From Rhynchopus sp. YZ270_cl-10 (lineage: Eukaryota > Euglenozoa > Diplonemea > Diplonemida > Diplonemidae), in the NCBI GenBank assembly GCA_964035575.1, contig OZ037836.1, forward strand, positions 620,001 through 684,000: DNA of 64,000 nt. Reading direction: 5' to 3'. Position 1 is the first letter of the stretch; every line of letters begins with the position of its first letter. Position numbers and translations under genes: made by a program. Below the pieces are notes generated by a model. The model had not been told where the DNA came from. It saw only the letters and a program-made list of their open reading frames with translations, and ran no database searches. Shown in pieces: positions 10,205 through 19,871 of the stretch.

Positions 10205-10625
10205 GGGGGTCGAATAAAGCACGTACGTGTTTTATTAGGCGTCCCTACACTTCAGATCCTGAGGTTTTAAAAAAAAAAAAAGTTCGAAAAGGCGAATAAA
10301 GCACGTACGTGCTTTATTCGCCTTTTTGAACTTTTTGGAAAGTTTTTCCAGTCGCAATTTTTTTTTCGATTTTTTTTCGCCCAAGAGGTGATTTTGCTGC
10401 ATTTCCGAGCCAATCCCGGCTTGTGGTGGGGCATATTCGGAAAAATGGACAAAATTTCAGCGACTTAAATTTTCACAAAATACGAACTACCTTGTCACAA
10501 CACAGGAAAAGTTCAAAAAGTCGAATAAAGCACGTACGTGCTTTATTCGACGCAAAAAAAAGCAAAAATCCCATTTTTCAAATGCGTGCTTTATTCGACG
10601 TACGTGCTTTATTCGAATTACCTCG
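10205..10625. repeat. Cluster of perfect palindromes centred on CACGTACGTG
   Basis: GAATAAAGCACGTACGTG with its mirror CTTTATTC occurs at about 10212, 10293 and 10523, and twice in partial form at 10585-10616. The units are 26-32 bp palindromes separated by unrelated spacer, and GGCCCCCCCCAG follows. They look like hairpin or protein-binding sites rather than coding DNA. Confidence 0.75.
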
Positions 10626-10639
10626 TTTATTCGGCCCCC

Positions 10640-11800
10640 CCCAGTAATGAAGAAATACACACAAAAAAAACCCCCCCAAATATGGACATGCTGCTGTTAC
10701 GGGATGATGTTTGACTTGGTGTCTTCTTGGTTGGGGGGGAACTGAAGTAAGCGAGAATACGTGCAGAACAGGAAAGCTCAGAGAAGGTGCGTTCGTGGTG
10801 TAGTGCCCAAATGTTACCCCGCCCTTTTGCTTTTTCTTTTCTCTTCTTTTATTGAATAAAGAGGCGATCCCTACACTTGGCGAAGGCGAATAGTGGTGGA
10901 GCTCGAAAGGCAAGCGTACGAAGAGGCGCACCACACAAATGTCTGCATGTGCACACTTTCGATTTATGTGAGCTTTTTTTGTGACCCTTCGTCTCCACCC
11001 AAACCATTGCCCTCGTGTTGTGCAGGGGTCCAAACCAGTGATGTATATAGGTATCTGTATGTGGGACCAAATCCCACAAAAAACCGAGAAAAAAAAAAAA
11101 AACTATAGAATTTCGGGATTTTTTGCAATTTTTACCTTACCTTACAGGTCTCTAAGAGGGGTCCTGAAGGGAGGGACTCCAGAGCAACGCGACCCCACCA
11201 TGAAGAGCACGGTCGTCATCAATCCTAAAAAACGAGTCGGGATTCCGCAAAAAGGGGTTCTTTGAGTGACTCGTGGTGTAAAAAGCTAGCTTTTTACACC
11301 GTACCATGAATTTTTTTCGCCTGCGGCGCCATTTTATCTTATTTTTTTTGCTCCGCAAATCTTAACGTACACTCTCTGTTGATTCTAAAACGGGGGAGGG
11401 TAAAAAAGGCGTGAAAGGTAAATTGGGGAAGAGGTTGAAAAGTTGGAACGCTTCCTCACCCCAGATCACACAAAAAAAAAAACTACAGCTCCCAATGTCT
11501 TCCTTTGTCAGCAGTGCTGAATTTTTGGGCAAAAAAACAAGCTGACCCCGATCTTGAAATCTGGATTCCTGGATAGGACACTAGTTTGCCACACACAAAA
11601 ACAATGACTGCCTCACACAAAATCACCGTTTTGGTGGGTGCTGGCTATATAAAACCCTGCACACAACCACGCGAAAAAGGGGGTTTCCCACATATTTCCC
11701 CCTCTACTGCACCACCACCACCCCTATATACATTACTGGTCCAAACAAAACAAAAAATAAAACATAAAACAAAGTGGTGTATAAAAGGTGAGGCCCCGTA
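10640..11800. other. Gene-free spacer with one dispersed repeat
   Basis: No convincing gene. 11366-11475 (core CTCTGTTGATTCTAAAA, then GTTGGAACGCTTCCTCACC) recurs at 25310-25432 and in part at 62165-62245. 11260-11340 carries a TGCGGCGCCATTTT string found again near 22650 and 22755. Confidence 0.55.
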
Positions 11801-11818
11801 TAAAAAAATTACTGTAAT

Positions 11819-12667
11819 CCATGGGTAGTATCTGGATCCAGTTCCAGGTGATTCCAGGTTTCTCAGATTTTTCGTGAAATTCCAGGTTTTTTCCAGGTAT
11901 TCCAGGTGATTCCAGGTGATTCCAGGTCAATTCCAGGTAATTCCAGGTTAATTCCAGGTAATTCCAGGTCAATTCCAGGTAATTCCAGGTGGGTTTAAGC
12001 AGAAATCTGCACGCAACACAAACACACATTCCGATCTGGAAGTGTGGACGATGACAAAACACTCGGTTTTTGACACTGCTGCTTCCACTGCTGCTGGTGC
12101 TGTCGCTGCCACTGACACTGACACTGCTGCCGCTGGAACTGTTGTTGCTGCTGCTGCTGTCTACCCTCTTCCTTTTCTGTCTCCTGTTTCACCGCAATCT
12201 TTTTCACTTGCGTGGTCGTTGCGTTTGGTTTCCTCCCCATGGTTTTTGTTGTTCTCTCTACACAGTGTAAATGTGAATAGGAAGAGAACTCAGGGATAGA
12301 GGGAGTGAGCGCTTCAGCGACAATGGCAAAGACTAATAAACGAAAGGTTTTTTAGAATTTCCATCACATGTGTTCCGGAGGGGGCCAAGATTGACATGTC
12401 CTTGACAGTGGGGGGTCCACTTTATATTTTGTGCGGGTTATTTTGGCCGGGAAATATGCATCTTCCAAAAACACCGGCATTTGCATTTTTGGAATCTGTC
12501 CGTCCAGTAGTGGGGTCACTTTGACAAAATGGACAAATTCTTGGTACATACGTGAAGACACCAGTAAAAAAGCCTAATTCCAGAAAAAATCCAGATCTGG
12601 AATACCTGGAATTTTTCTGGAATTTTTCTGGAATTACCTGGAATCTGGATCCAGATACTACCCATGG
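11819..12667. mobile_element. Non-autonomous TIR element with TAAT target duplication
   Basis: 849 bp. The ends are inverted copies of CCATGGGTAGTATCTGGATC, flanked by TAAT at 11815-11818 and 12668-12671. Just inside the left end (11840-11990) is a tandem array of TTCCAGGT units; the right end (12585-12645) carries the mirror image. The middle holds a CTG-rich tract (12065-12165) and, at about 12464-12550, a copy of the CATTTCCGGAATCTGTCC module also found in other elements. No transposase. A small Gln-rich frame on the minus strand (11995-12240) is probably a by-product of the CTG tract. Confidence 0.7.
11843..11990. repeat. TTCCAGGT tandem array
   Basis: About a dozen irregular copies of TTCCAGGT spaced by 2-4 bases (GA, CAA, TAA). 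It sits directly inside the left terminus of the TAAT-flanked element, with inverted counterparts at its right terminus. Confidence 0.85.
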
Positions 12668-12671
12668 TAAT

Positions 12672-13564
12672 CGTAAAAATTGACAGTAATATGTTCGACC
12701 TTTTCAGAATTTTTTGTTCTGGAAGTTCGACCTTTTTTTACGGTATTTGGGAAACCCGCTGGGGAAAAAAAACAATAAAACCTCCTCGAACTTTTCTACA
12801 CAAATGATTTCATTGAATCCTGCAAGAAAAGGCCCGATCCTTTTCCGATACTAGTATTTCCTTACAACCCGTACACGAACCGCTTTGTGTATGACGCTCT
12901 TCACGACATACCGCAATTGGAAATACTCTGGAACGAATTGAGTACCAAATGAAACTCCAAAAACTCAAACCTACCATAATTACTTCGCCCTTTATGGTTT
13001 GTTGCTTTATTTATTCGGTCCATAATATTTCCAAACGGTATGGGATCGTAGACTGTGTTGCAAAAAAATTGTGAACTTTCGTAAAAAGTTGTGAAGAGTT
13101 GTGAAACTGTCCTCCCGATACCCCCTGGAACATCCATCAAAGAACAATAAAATAGTGGAGTTCATCCTCGGGTGTCTACACTAATACAAAACCAAGTTTT
13201 CAAAGAAGAAAAAAAGTTCTGCTTTTGCTTTGATGACTCATCCCTCACGATAAGGCTCGTTATAGAACATAACAAACATTTCAACTATTTCTTTGGAAAA
13301 AAAAATGTTGAAATTGCGACAAATGCAGGAGATAAAATGCTGGAGCGGCTAAAGTGACGTAAGGACACCACTAAGCGGTGCACGGAAAGGGAGATGTCCT
13401 TGCGTATGAACCAGGGAAGGAGGTAGGGAACTAAGACAAGGGGGTGTTTAGAGTAATACAGTAGGAAGTAATATTGGCGACCCAAAAAGTCGCCAAGTGC
13501 GAGAAAAATCCAAAATACGCCAAATTATTATTATTTGGTCGACAAGTTATTTGGTGAGATGGCG
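12672..13564. other. AT-rich spacer, no gene seen
   Basis: Between the TAAT-flanked element and the 10.6-kb composite element. Short frames are present but none resembles a protein; nothing else is recognised. Confidence 0.5.
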
Positions 13565-13664
13565 GTTCTTATTCAGGGCTATCGGTAAGAAGGGGTTTTG
13601 GGGGGCATCATATATCATATATCATATTTCAAAATCATATTTCAAAAAAAAAAAAAAAAACACC

Positions 13665-14049
13665 CCAACCGGCGAGCGAACTCTACAGCACGATCACGGC
13701 GGACACCCCGAAGGGAGTGGCGCGACCCAAGCTGAGCACACCGGAGCTCACGCGGCGGGGAGCAGTGCAGATGAGACTGCTGCGGACAGAGCGCCACCCT
13801 GCGCTGTTCGACTACATGGGCAGCAACGACGTGGCACGCTGCAACAACTGCACGGCAAAAGCAAAGGCGACACTGAAACATATGTTCAAAGTGTGTTCAG
13901 CCACCAAGGCACTAAGGACAGACCTACTGCCAAACAAGTCGCTCAAGTTCTTACTGCTAGAGCAACCCCAGTTGTGCCTGAAGTACATCAGCGCGGCAAA
14001 ACTGACAGAGGCCAGCCTGCCTGAACTCGTGCGGAGCAACACCTGCTGA
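13665..14049 (+). pseudogene. 3' end of a LINE reverse-transcriptase ORF (5'-truncated relic)
   Basis: An open frame with no proper start reads SELYSTITADTPKGVARPKL and on to a stop after RSNTC at 14047-14049. It contains a C-x2-C...H-x4-C zinc knuckle (CNNCTAKAKATLKHMFKVC), typical of the tail behind the reverse transcriptase of non-LTR retrotransposons. It follows an A-run (13644-13660) and is followed by A-rich sequence with AATAAA near 14076. It is not the tail of the complete LINE at 41-49 kb, so a second LINE family is implied. Upstream domains are absent. Confidence 0.55.
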
Positions 14050-14330
14050 GGAGACGCCGGCCAAAACTTGAAACAATAAAGAAAAGAGAAAAAAAAACCA
14101 CGAACAAAAAGCAAGCCCAGGACGTACCTGCGGCACCACGACCAGCGCAACTGACGGTTGCGAAGACAAAACATGTGCGGAACGCCGTCTTCTACGAAGA
14201 CGTGTGTTACACTTTCAAACATACTTTTTACTTTTCAAAAAAAAAACAATAAAAAAACAAAAAAAAATCAAAAAAAAAAAAACAAAAAAAAAAAAACCAA
14301 AAAAAAAAACAAATCATTGCTTTTCCTTTT

Positions 14331-14380
14331 AATTTATAAAGTGCCCAGGCCCCGGGGGGCTTGGGTGCACTTTATAAATT
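14331..14380. repeat. 50-bp hairpin
   Basis: AATTTATAAAGTGC and its inverse flank a GGCCCC/GGGGCC centre, giving arms of about 23 bases with few mismatches. The flanks are A-rich on one side and T-rich on the other. Possibly a tiny fold-back element. Confidence 0.75.
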
Positions 14381-14962
14381 TTTTTTTTTATCATATTTTC
14401 TTTTTCCTTTTGACTCCGTGGTTAACCTCGTGTGAGGTTGCGCGGAGTTCGCAGTCAGGCCAGGGAGCCACGTAACAAGGCTCGACTGCCACATAGTGGG
14501 GGGAGATCTGTGCAGCCTGTATGTTCCCCCCGATTTTCGTGGTAAATGGGGAGGCGCTTCCGTTTAACGGCAACCCACAAGAGTAGAACAACAACCAAAC
14601 TTTTGAGAAACAGACGCCAATGAGACCTAGAGTCTCTCTTCTTACTTGTGTGCTACAGACAAACATGACAACGCTAACCACGACTGCCACGGCAGAGCGG
14701 GGTCCCAAACGGTTCACTGGGGGGGATCCACATAGATACAGAAAACAAAAAATACGAAAGCAAGGAAGAAAACCAGTAAAAAAAAAAAAAAAAAAAAAAA
14801 AACACGAGTTTACGGGCAAAAACCCATTCCGAGCTTTCGGCCCCGCACGTTGGCGGGGCATCTCCCCTCATATGTGGATATGTCCGGAAAATTTTCAGGA
14901 AAGTGCCGGGCATATACACATCAAAATGGGTCCGGACATATCCACGGGGGGGATAGGTACTT

Positions 14963-15083
14963 AAAAAATGGAATTGAAAGCCGTGTTCAAAATCTTTCAA
15001 TTGCGGCCAGGTACGATCAAAAATTTGCATCTGGGGTCCCTTTACCGGTTGGAAAGTCCCAAAAACCAAAACTCAAAAGTGGG
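14963..15083. repeat. Dispersed repeat, copy 2 (copy 1 at 10045-10162)
   Basis: Matches the earlier copy with only a few differences over about 120 bp (TTTGCATCTGGGGTCCC). Confidence 0.8.
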
Positions 15084-15227
15084 TCCAGGGATTACGCAGC
15101 TCCCCCAAAAATAAAAAAGTACGTATGGATTTTCATACACGTACAATTCTAAGCAAAAACAATTCGCGCTTTGGTTGAGAAGGGCTGTGAAAGTTCGAAG
15201 AACTGGAGAAATCATCAGTCATGGCAC

Positions 15228-15475
15228 TGGCGAAGCCACGGTACGCAACATTTCTTAAAAATCTTGACATAAAATGGCACTTTCGTTGGTAACTATGGTC
15301 TAGTTCCGTAAACATTACTTCCATATTTTGATAAAACGAAAGTTTCTGGCGAAGCCACGGTACGCAACATTTCTAAAAATTGCGATGAAAATTGCCTACT
15401 ATGTCACGGGAAGGGTGTACTGCAATCTAGCGCCGCAGGCGCACGGTACGCTACTTTTTTTCTTTCGCCATGCTG
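15228..15475. repeat. Dispersed repeat with GGCGAAGCCACGGTACGCAA and GCCGCAGGCGCACGGTACGC
   Basis: GGCGAAGCCACGGTACGCAA occurs at 15230 and 15349, and GCGCCGCAGGCGCACGGTACGC follows at 15430. The same two strings in the same order and spacing occur at 32197-32345. The second string alone recurs near 54813 and 55518. Non-coding. Confidence 0.75.
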
Positions 15476-15754
15476 CATGCTCCTTTTCCGGTAAAATAGA
15501 AAATTGTCTCCTACAAATAGAATTCTGTAGGGGGTAGGTGAGAGGTGGGGGCGGAGCCCCACCCCTCACCTACCCCACCCCAGCCCCACTCCAAAACCCA
15601 AATTACCTAAGTATGGACACGTATGGATTCCACCTTTTCAAAAACAATTCACGTATGGATTTCCATACGTTCCACACGTACGGCTGGTGTGGCCGCGGAA
15701 CGTGCTCCAAAAAACGGCTTGGAGTCTAAGGGGTTAACAAAAATTTAAAGGTTA

Positions 15755-15885
15755 AGGTGTACCTCTGCGAGCGTAGCGAGCGGAAAATTTTTAAGGTGCA
15801 CTTCCGCGAGCGAAGCGAGCGGGAAAAAAATTGAAGGTGTACCTCCGCGAGCGTAGCGAGCGGAAAATTTTTGAAGGTGTACATT
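15755..15885. repeat. Three tandem copies of a 45-bp unit with GCGAGCG(A/T)AGCGAGCGG
   Basis: Units near 15760, 15805 and 15847 share AAGGTGTACCTCCGCGAGCG and an AAAATTTTT tract. Inverted relatives occur near 22575-22630, and a related CTCGCTTCGCTCG hairpin near 34560. Confidence 0.8.
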
Positions 15886-15889
15886 AAAC

Positions 15890-17034
15890 TTTAAACAAGG
15901 GGGTACGCCCACTTTTGTCGTCATCCTAAAATACCCGAAATTGAGCCCAATTGCATTTCCGGATCGATTGCGGAAAGTGGTAGGGTAAATGAACAACACC
16001 AAATACCTACGCCCCCCCGTGCATATGTCCGTGTTGGTCGAGGCTCAGACATACTCAGTTCAGGTAGTATACTACAGTGTACAGCGGCAAAAACCCATTC
16101 CGAGCTTTCGGTCCGGTACGTTGGCGGGGCATCTCCACTCATATGTGGCCTGGTAGACCCATTCCGAGCTTTCGGTCCGCACGTTGGCGGGGCATCTCTG
16201 TTCATATGTGGCCTGGTAATCAGAGGTTTTTTTACGGGGGGGTGGGGGGGGGTTTCACCCCCCCCCACGATTTTTTTCCCGGCTTTTGGGGGGGTGAAAA
16301 TAAAAATTTTTTTGGAAAATAAAAAAAAAATCTTGATGGTGTTCTCTTACTCTCCCCCCGATACCTTTCTCGCGCCCCAAGAACCATCTAAGGGAGTTAG
16401 AGGGTGGGCGTGTTTTCCTAGAATTTGACGGACGGAGCTCGTAGAACCCAACGAGGAATGAGAAAAAAGGATAGGGCGAAATCATAAAAGTAGCGTACCG
16501 TGCGCCTGCGGCGCAAGCTTACTGTAAATTGTATGACATGGTACTGGGTACTTAACTCAAAAAAGTGGACGGTATCTAAAAATTTCCGCCTGCGGCGCGG
16601 CAGCCCTTGACCCAGTTTCCCCCTTTTCTTGTTCAGTCGGCAGGATCACTTGGCCCTTACACTGATGTTGACCAAAAGCCAAGAACTTGTCCATTTCGTC
16701 AAATTGACCCCACCACAGCGCGGACGGATTCCAAAAATCCCCCACGAACCAGCTTCTCCAGGGGCTTCGCGCGCGAAGCGCGCGAAAAATTTTGCAACCC
16801 GAAAAACACCTCACCCCCCCTAAGTAGGGGGGTCCGTCCGGCCGTTTTTGCTGTCCCAAACCACTTTTTTTTTGTAAAAACCCGCGAAAAACCCGAAAAA
16901 ACACCCCAAAACACCCCCAAACCCCCAAAAAATCACCCAAAACCACGAAAAACACACTTTTGAGCACTATTTCGTACTTTTTTCTGATTTTTTTGGTGTA
17001 TTTTCCCGCTTTTTCAGCTTTTTTCCTGGAAATA
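15890..17034. other. Gene-free spacer inside the composite element
   Basis: 16085-16220 has two copies of a unit CCATTCCGAGCTTTCGG followed by GTTGGCGGGGCATCTC; a third copy is near 14825-14870. 16670-16745 is an inverted copy of the CATTTCCGGAATCTGTCC module. No gene is supported. Confidence 0.6.
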
Positions 17035-18438
17035 CAGTGTGACACAGAATTAATGGCCGATGACGACATTTTGTAAAAATTGTTATATTATTCTAAAAAA
17101 TAGGCAAAATTTGACTCATTTCATTGCATTTTCAACTGGCCGTGTATGAAAAGTGTGTGTGTGGGGAAAATATTAACATGGAAATATCCCTTTTTGGTAA
17201 AAAAGGGTGTATGTGTAAAAAAAAAAAATACAGTGTAGCAGTACAAACGAGTGGGTGCACAAAAATAAATAGAGCATGCATTAGTATTTTGCGTGCATTC
17301 CGTTGGAATTGCGAACTGCGTCTAGGCGTCGTGGCATTGACATGATGTAACGTGCAACGAAGCTATTGTCCATCTTGGACCATTCCTTGTTGATGGCACG
17401 TTTAAGTGCTGACACGTCTTTGGGCTCCCGTTCGTTGACTGCAGTCTGCAGCTTGGCCCACAGGTTCTCAATTGGATTGAGATCAGGGGAGTTGCCTGGC
17501 CAGTCAGCTTTAGGGAGGAACGAGAAAGGTTGGGAGGAGAGGAATGCTTGAGTAACGTTCGCAGTGTGGCAGGGTGCCCCATCCTGCTGAAACGTGTAGC
17601 TACTGTCAGGCAGGAGTTCTTTTATTTCTTTGAGCGCTTTCTGTAAGACGAGCGTACGGTACTTCTCTGCATTGAGAGCACCGTCATAGAAATAGAGCTT
17701 CGTCTTACCTCTGGTGGTGATTCCTCCCCAGACGTGAACCTTCTGCGTAGCCCTGACCTTATCAACGGTTGGGGGCGGCTCATCACCATCTGCAACCCAG
17801 ACAACATCGTTCTTCTTGCTCACCCGAGAAAAAAGCCAAAAGTCTTTTTCATCGGTGAACATCACCTTTGACCAGTCGGTGTTTCGATGCGTTTCAGCAA
17901 ACTCTATCCGGGCAGTGATGTTCTTTTCCGAGAGCTTTGGTTTGCTCTTCGTTTGAACGGGCTTCAGCCCCTTCTCCTTCAGGCACCTGCGGACACTCTC
18001 CCTCGAAATCTGTAGTCGCGACGCTACTTTCCTGCAAGACTGAAACCGCTTGCCCCGCATGTGTCTAACCACCCTATTCTTAACGGTGTCGGTGGTGGCC
18101 GATCTCTTGCGTCCCCTCCCTGGCTTGTCCGAAAAATTCCGCTCTCCAGCGCGGTACTCCTTCACCCACCTACCCAAACTCCTCTTCGCAACGTTCAGCA
18201 ACTCCGCCACCTCATCATGGCTCTTACCGCCAACAACGACTAGCGACGCTGCCTGTAGGCGCAACCCTTCCCTCGTGGCCTCAGTGTTCACTTTACCCTT
18301 AACCATTATATTTTTGCTTTTATTGTGTTCCTGGGCGTAAATATTTTATGTTTTGGGGGTGTTTTGAATATGTCCTTGTCAAAATTTGCCGTTTTTTTAT
18401 AAAATGTCTTCATCGGCCATTAATTCTGTGTCACACTG
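17035..18438 (-). mobile_element. Complete Tc1/mariner-type transposon (DD37E), TA target duplication
   Basis: 1404 bp. The ends are near-perfect inverted repeats of about 40 bp starting CAGTGTGACACAGAATTAAT (right end the same, one mismatch in the first 32 bases). TA flanks both ends (17033-17034, 18439-18440). One intact transposase gene lies inside. Near-identical termini, clean TA and an open frame mean a young insertion that may still be competent. Confidence 0.95.
17281..18306 (-). CDS. Tc1/mariner transposase, DD37E
   Basis: 341 residues from the ATG at 18304-18306. Catalyses cut-and-paste excision and insertion at TA. The N-terminus holds a helix-turn-helix pair that binds the inverted repeats (about residues 10-120: SHDEVAELLNVAKRSLGRWV; then ASRLQISRESVRRCLKEKGL), joined by a basic KPGRGRKR linker. 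The catalytic triad is visible: D in VMFTDEKDFW, D in FQQDGAPCHT, and E in SPDLNPIENLW. I count 37 residues between the second D and the E, against 34 in Tc1 and mariner proper, so it belongs with the DD37E group. Full family length, no breaks. It sits about 250 bp inside the left and 130 bp inside the right end of its element. Confidence 0.95.
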   Translation of the reverse strand: MVKGKVNTEATREGLRLQAASLVVVGGKSHDEVAELLNVAKRSLGRWVKEYRAGERNFSDKPGRGRKRSATTDTVKNRVVRHMRGKRFQSCRKVASRLQISRESVRRCLKEKGLKPVQTKSKPKLSEKNITARIEFAETHRNTDWSKVMFTDEKDFWLFSRVSKKNDVVWVADGDEPPPTVDKVRATQKVHVWGGITTRGKTKLYFYDGALNAEKYRTLVLQKALKEIKELLPDSSYTFQQDGAPCHTANVTQAFLSSQPFSFLPKADWPGNSPDLNPIENLWAKLQTAVNEREPKDVSALKRAINKEWSKMDNSFVARYIMSMPRRLDAVRNSNGMHAKY

Positions 18439-18444
18439 TATACC

Positions 18445-19863
18445 CCCTAATATTGCCTATAGAATCCCTGTACTGCTCACTGAGACAGCATAGCGACCAG
18501 AGGCTCCTTATTCATCGTACCGGTGTCTTCGTCGTCAAGGGGTTCACAATCTGCCGCAAATTCCTGCAACTCTGTCTTTGTGAAGAGATGAAGCACTTTA
18601 GTGTTGTACTTTTCAAGTTGCTACTTCTGGGCGCTTTGCATGGACCTGCCTTTGTGGTGCGCTTTGGTGTGTGCTGCGGCAAGTTCTTCCCTTGAGAGAG
18701 ACGGAACCCAACCTAGACTGTAGAGGATGTCTAGGTTCCAGCGACAGTGAGTCGGTGTTGTCGGGGTGCTGGCTCCTTTCGTGGTGGCTTGCAACTTGGT
18801 CAAGGACACCGACAACGGATTCGCACGAATCATTGGTCATAGGAGGAGGCAAGGAAGGCTTTACTGCACTTAGACACAGGGTACGTTGTCATTTTCAGGG
18901 ACCAAAAAGCCCCAGTAAGTGTTGCAAGTACGATTTTCCACAGCTCGGGAGGGCTGTCAGGCAGTTCAGAGGGATTTAGACACTTCTGCGACTGCCTGAA
19001 CACGCCTTTTAGGGTTTTTATTTTGGGTGCGAAATACGTCAAAAGGATGGGGGGAAATACCGTTATTTTAAGCGTTGCAGACACAAAAACACCCTCAAAA
19101 ACCCCCCAGGGACCCCAAAAAGCTGCAAAATCCACACATTTCCACCTCGGGACCTCATTGGAGGTGGACCGAGGTGGTTTTTTGGTGTTTTGAATGAATT
19201 GGTATTATTTTTTTTTGGTAAATAAGTGGTCTTCTGCTAGGCGTTGCATAGCCGTTGCGAAAGTGTTGCAAAAGTGTTGCATGGCCTATAAAACCCTCCC
19301 AAGTGCTCGAAATGCTATTTTTCACCCTACATGGGGTCTGGGGGACATTTTCCTGGGTATTTGGACACCATTCCGACTACCTTGGCACTTTTTTGGGGGT
19401 TTTCAGGTACAAAAAAAGTCAAAAAAGTGACTAAAAAAAGGGTACTTTTAAGCGTTTGGGGCACACACACCCACTGCAAAATGCATCTGGGGCCCCCACA
19501 GGACCCCTAAAAGCTGTAAAAACTATATATTTCCACCCTGGGACCCCACCGGATGTGGACCGAGGTGTTTTTCGGGTGTTTAGAAGGAATTTTGTCTGAC
19601 TATAAATTTTTTTTGGTAAGTGTTGCATTTTGGCCATCTTGGTGACGATCTGGTGACGCCATTTTTGGAAATTTTTCACAAAAAATCGATTTTTTTTAAC
19701 CAGGAAAGTCTCTGTAGAGGTTGTCAGGTGGTTTAATGGGATATTTGGGTGATCCCCAGGGCGATTTGCGGCCAGGTACGACCTTTTTAGTGGATTTCTT
19801 CACCTAAATTTCAAAAAAATGGGTTTGGGACAGCAAATCCTTAAGGAATTCCTTCTACGTGGA
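18445..19863. other. Spacer with two copies of a ~400-bp degenerate repeat
   Basis: 19090-19215 and 19495-19620 share CATTTCCACC...GGACC...GGATGTGGACCGAGGTG followed by a T-run; a weaker relative is near 26395-26500. No gene. 18450-19000 holds short frames without homology. Confidence 0.55.
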
Positions 19864-19871
19864 CCCCCCTA

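Noticed and set aside
10578-11033. 151-residue minus-strand frame
   Set aside because: Crosses the palindrome cluster and spacer; composition random.
11843-11990. Regular short repeats resembling a CRISPR array
   Set aside because: Units of 8 bp with 2-4-bp gaps, no unique spacers, eukaryotic setting. The same applies to 24356-24780.
11995-12240. 81-residue minus-strand frame starting MGRKPNATTTQVKKIAVKQE with a Gln run
   Set aside because: Lies inside a non-autonomous element and comes largely from a CTG-rich tract; tail out of keeping with a protein. Could be a captured fragment but not supportable.
16557-17069. 170-residue minus-strand frame
   Set aside because: Low complexity, overlaps the mariner terminus and a dispersed module; no conserved features.
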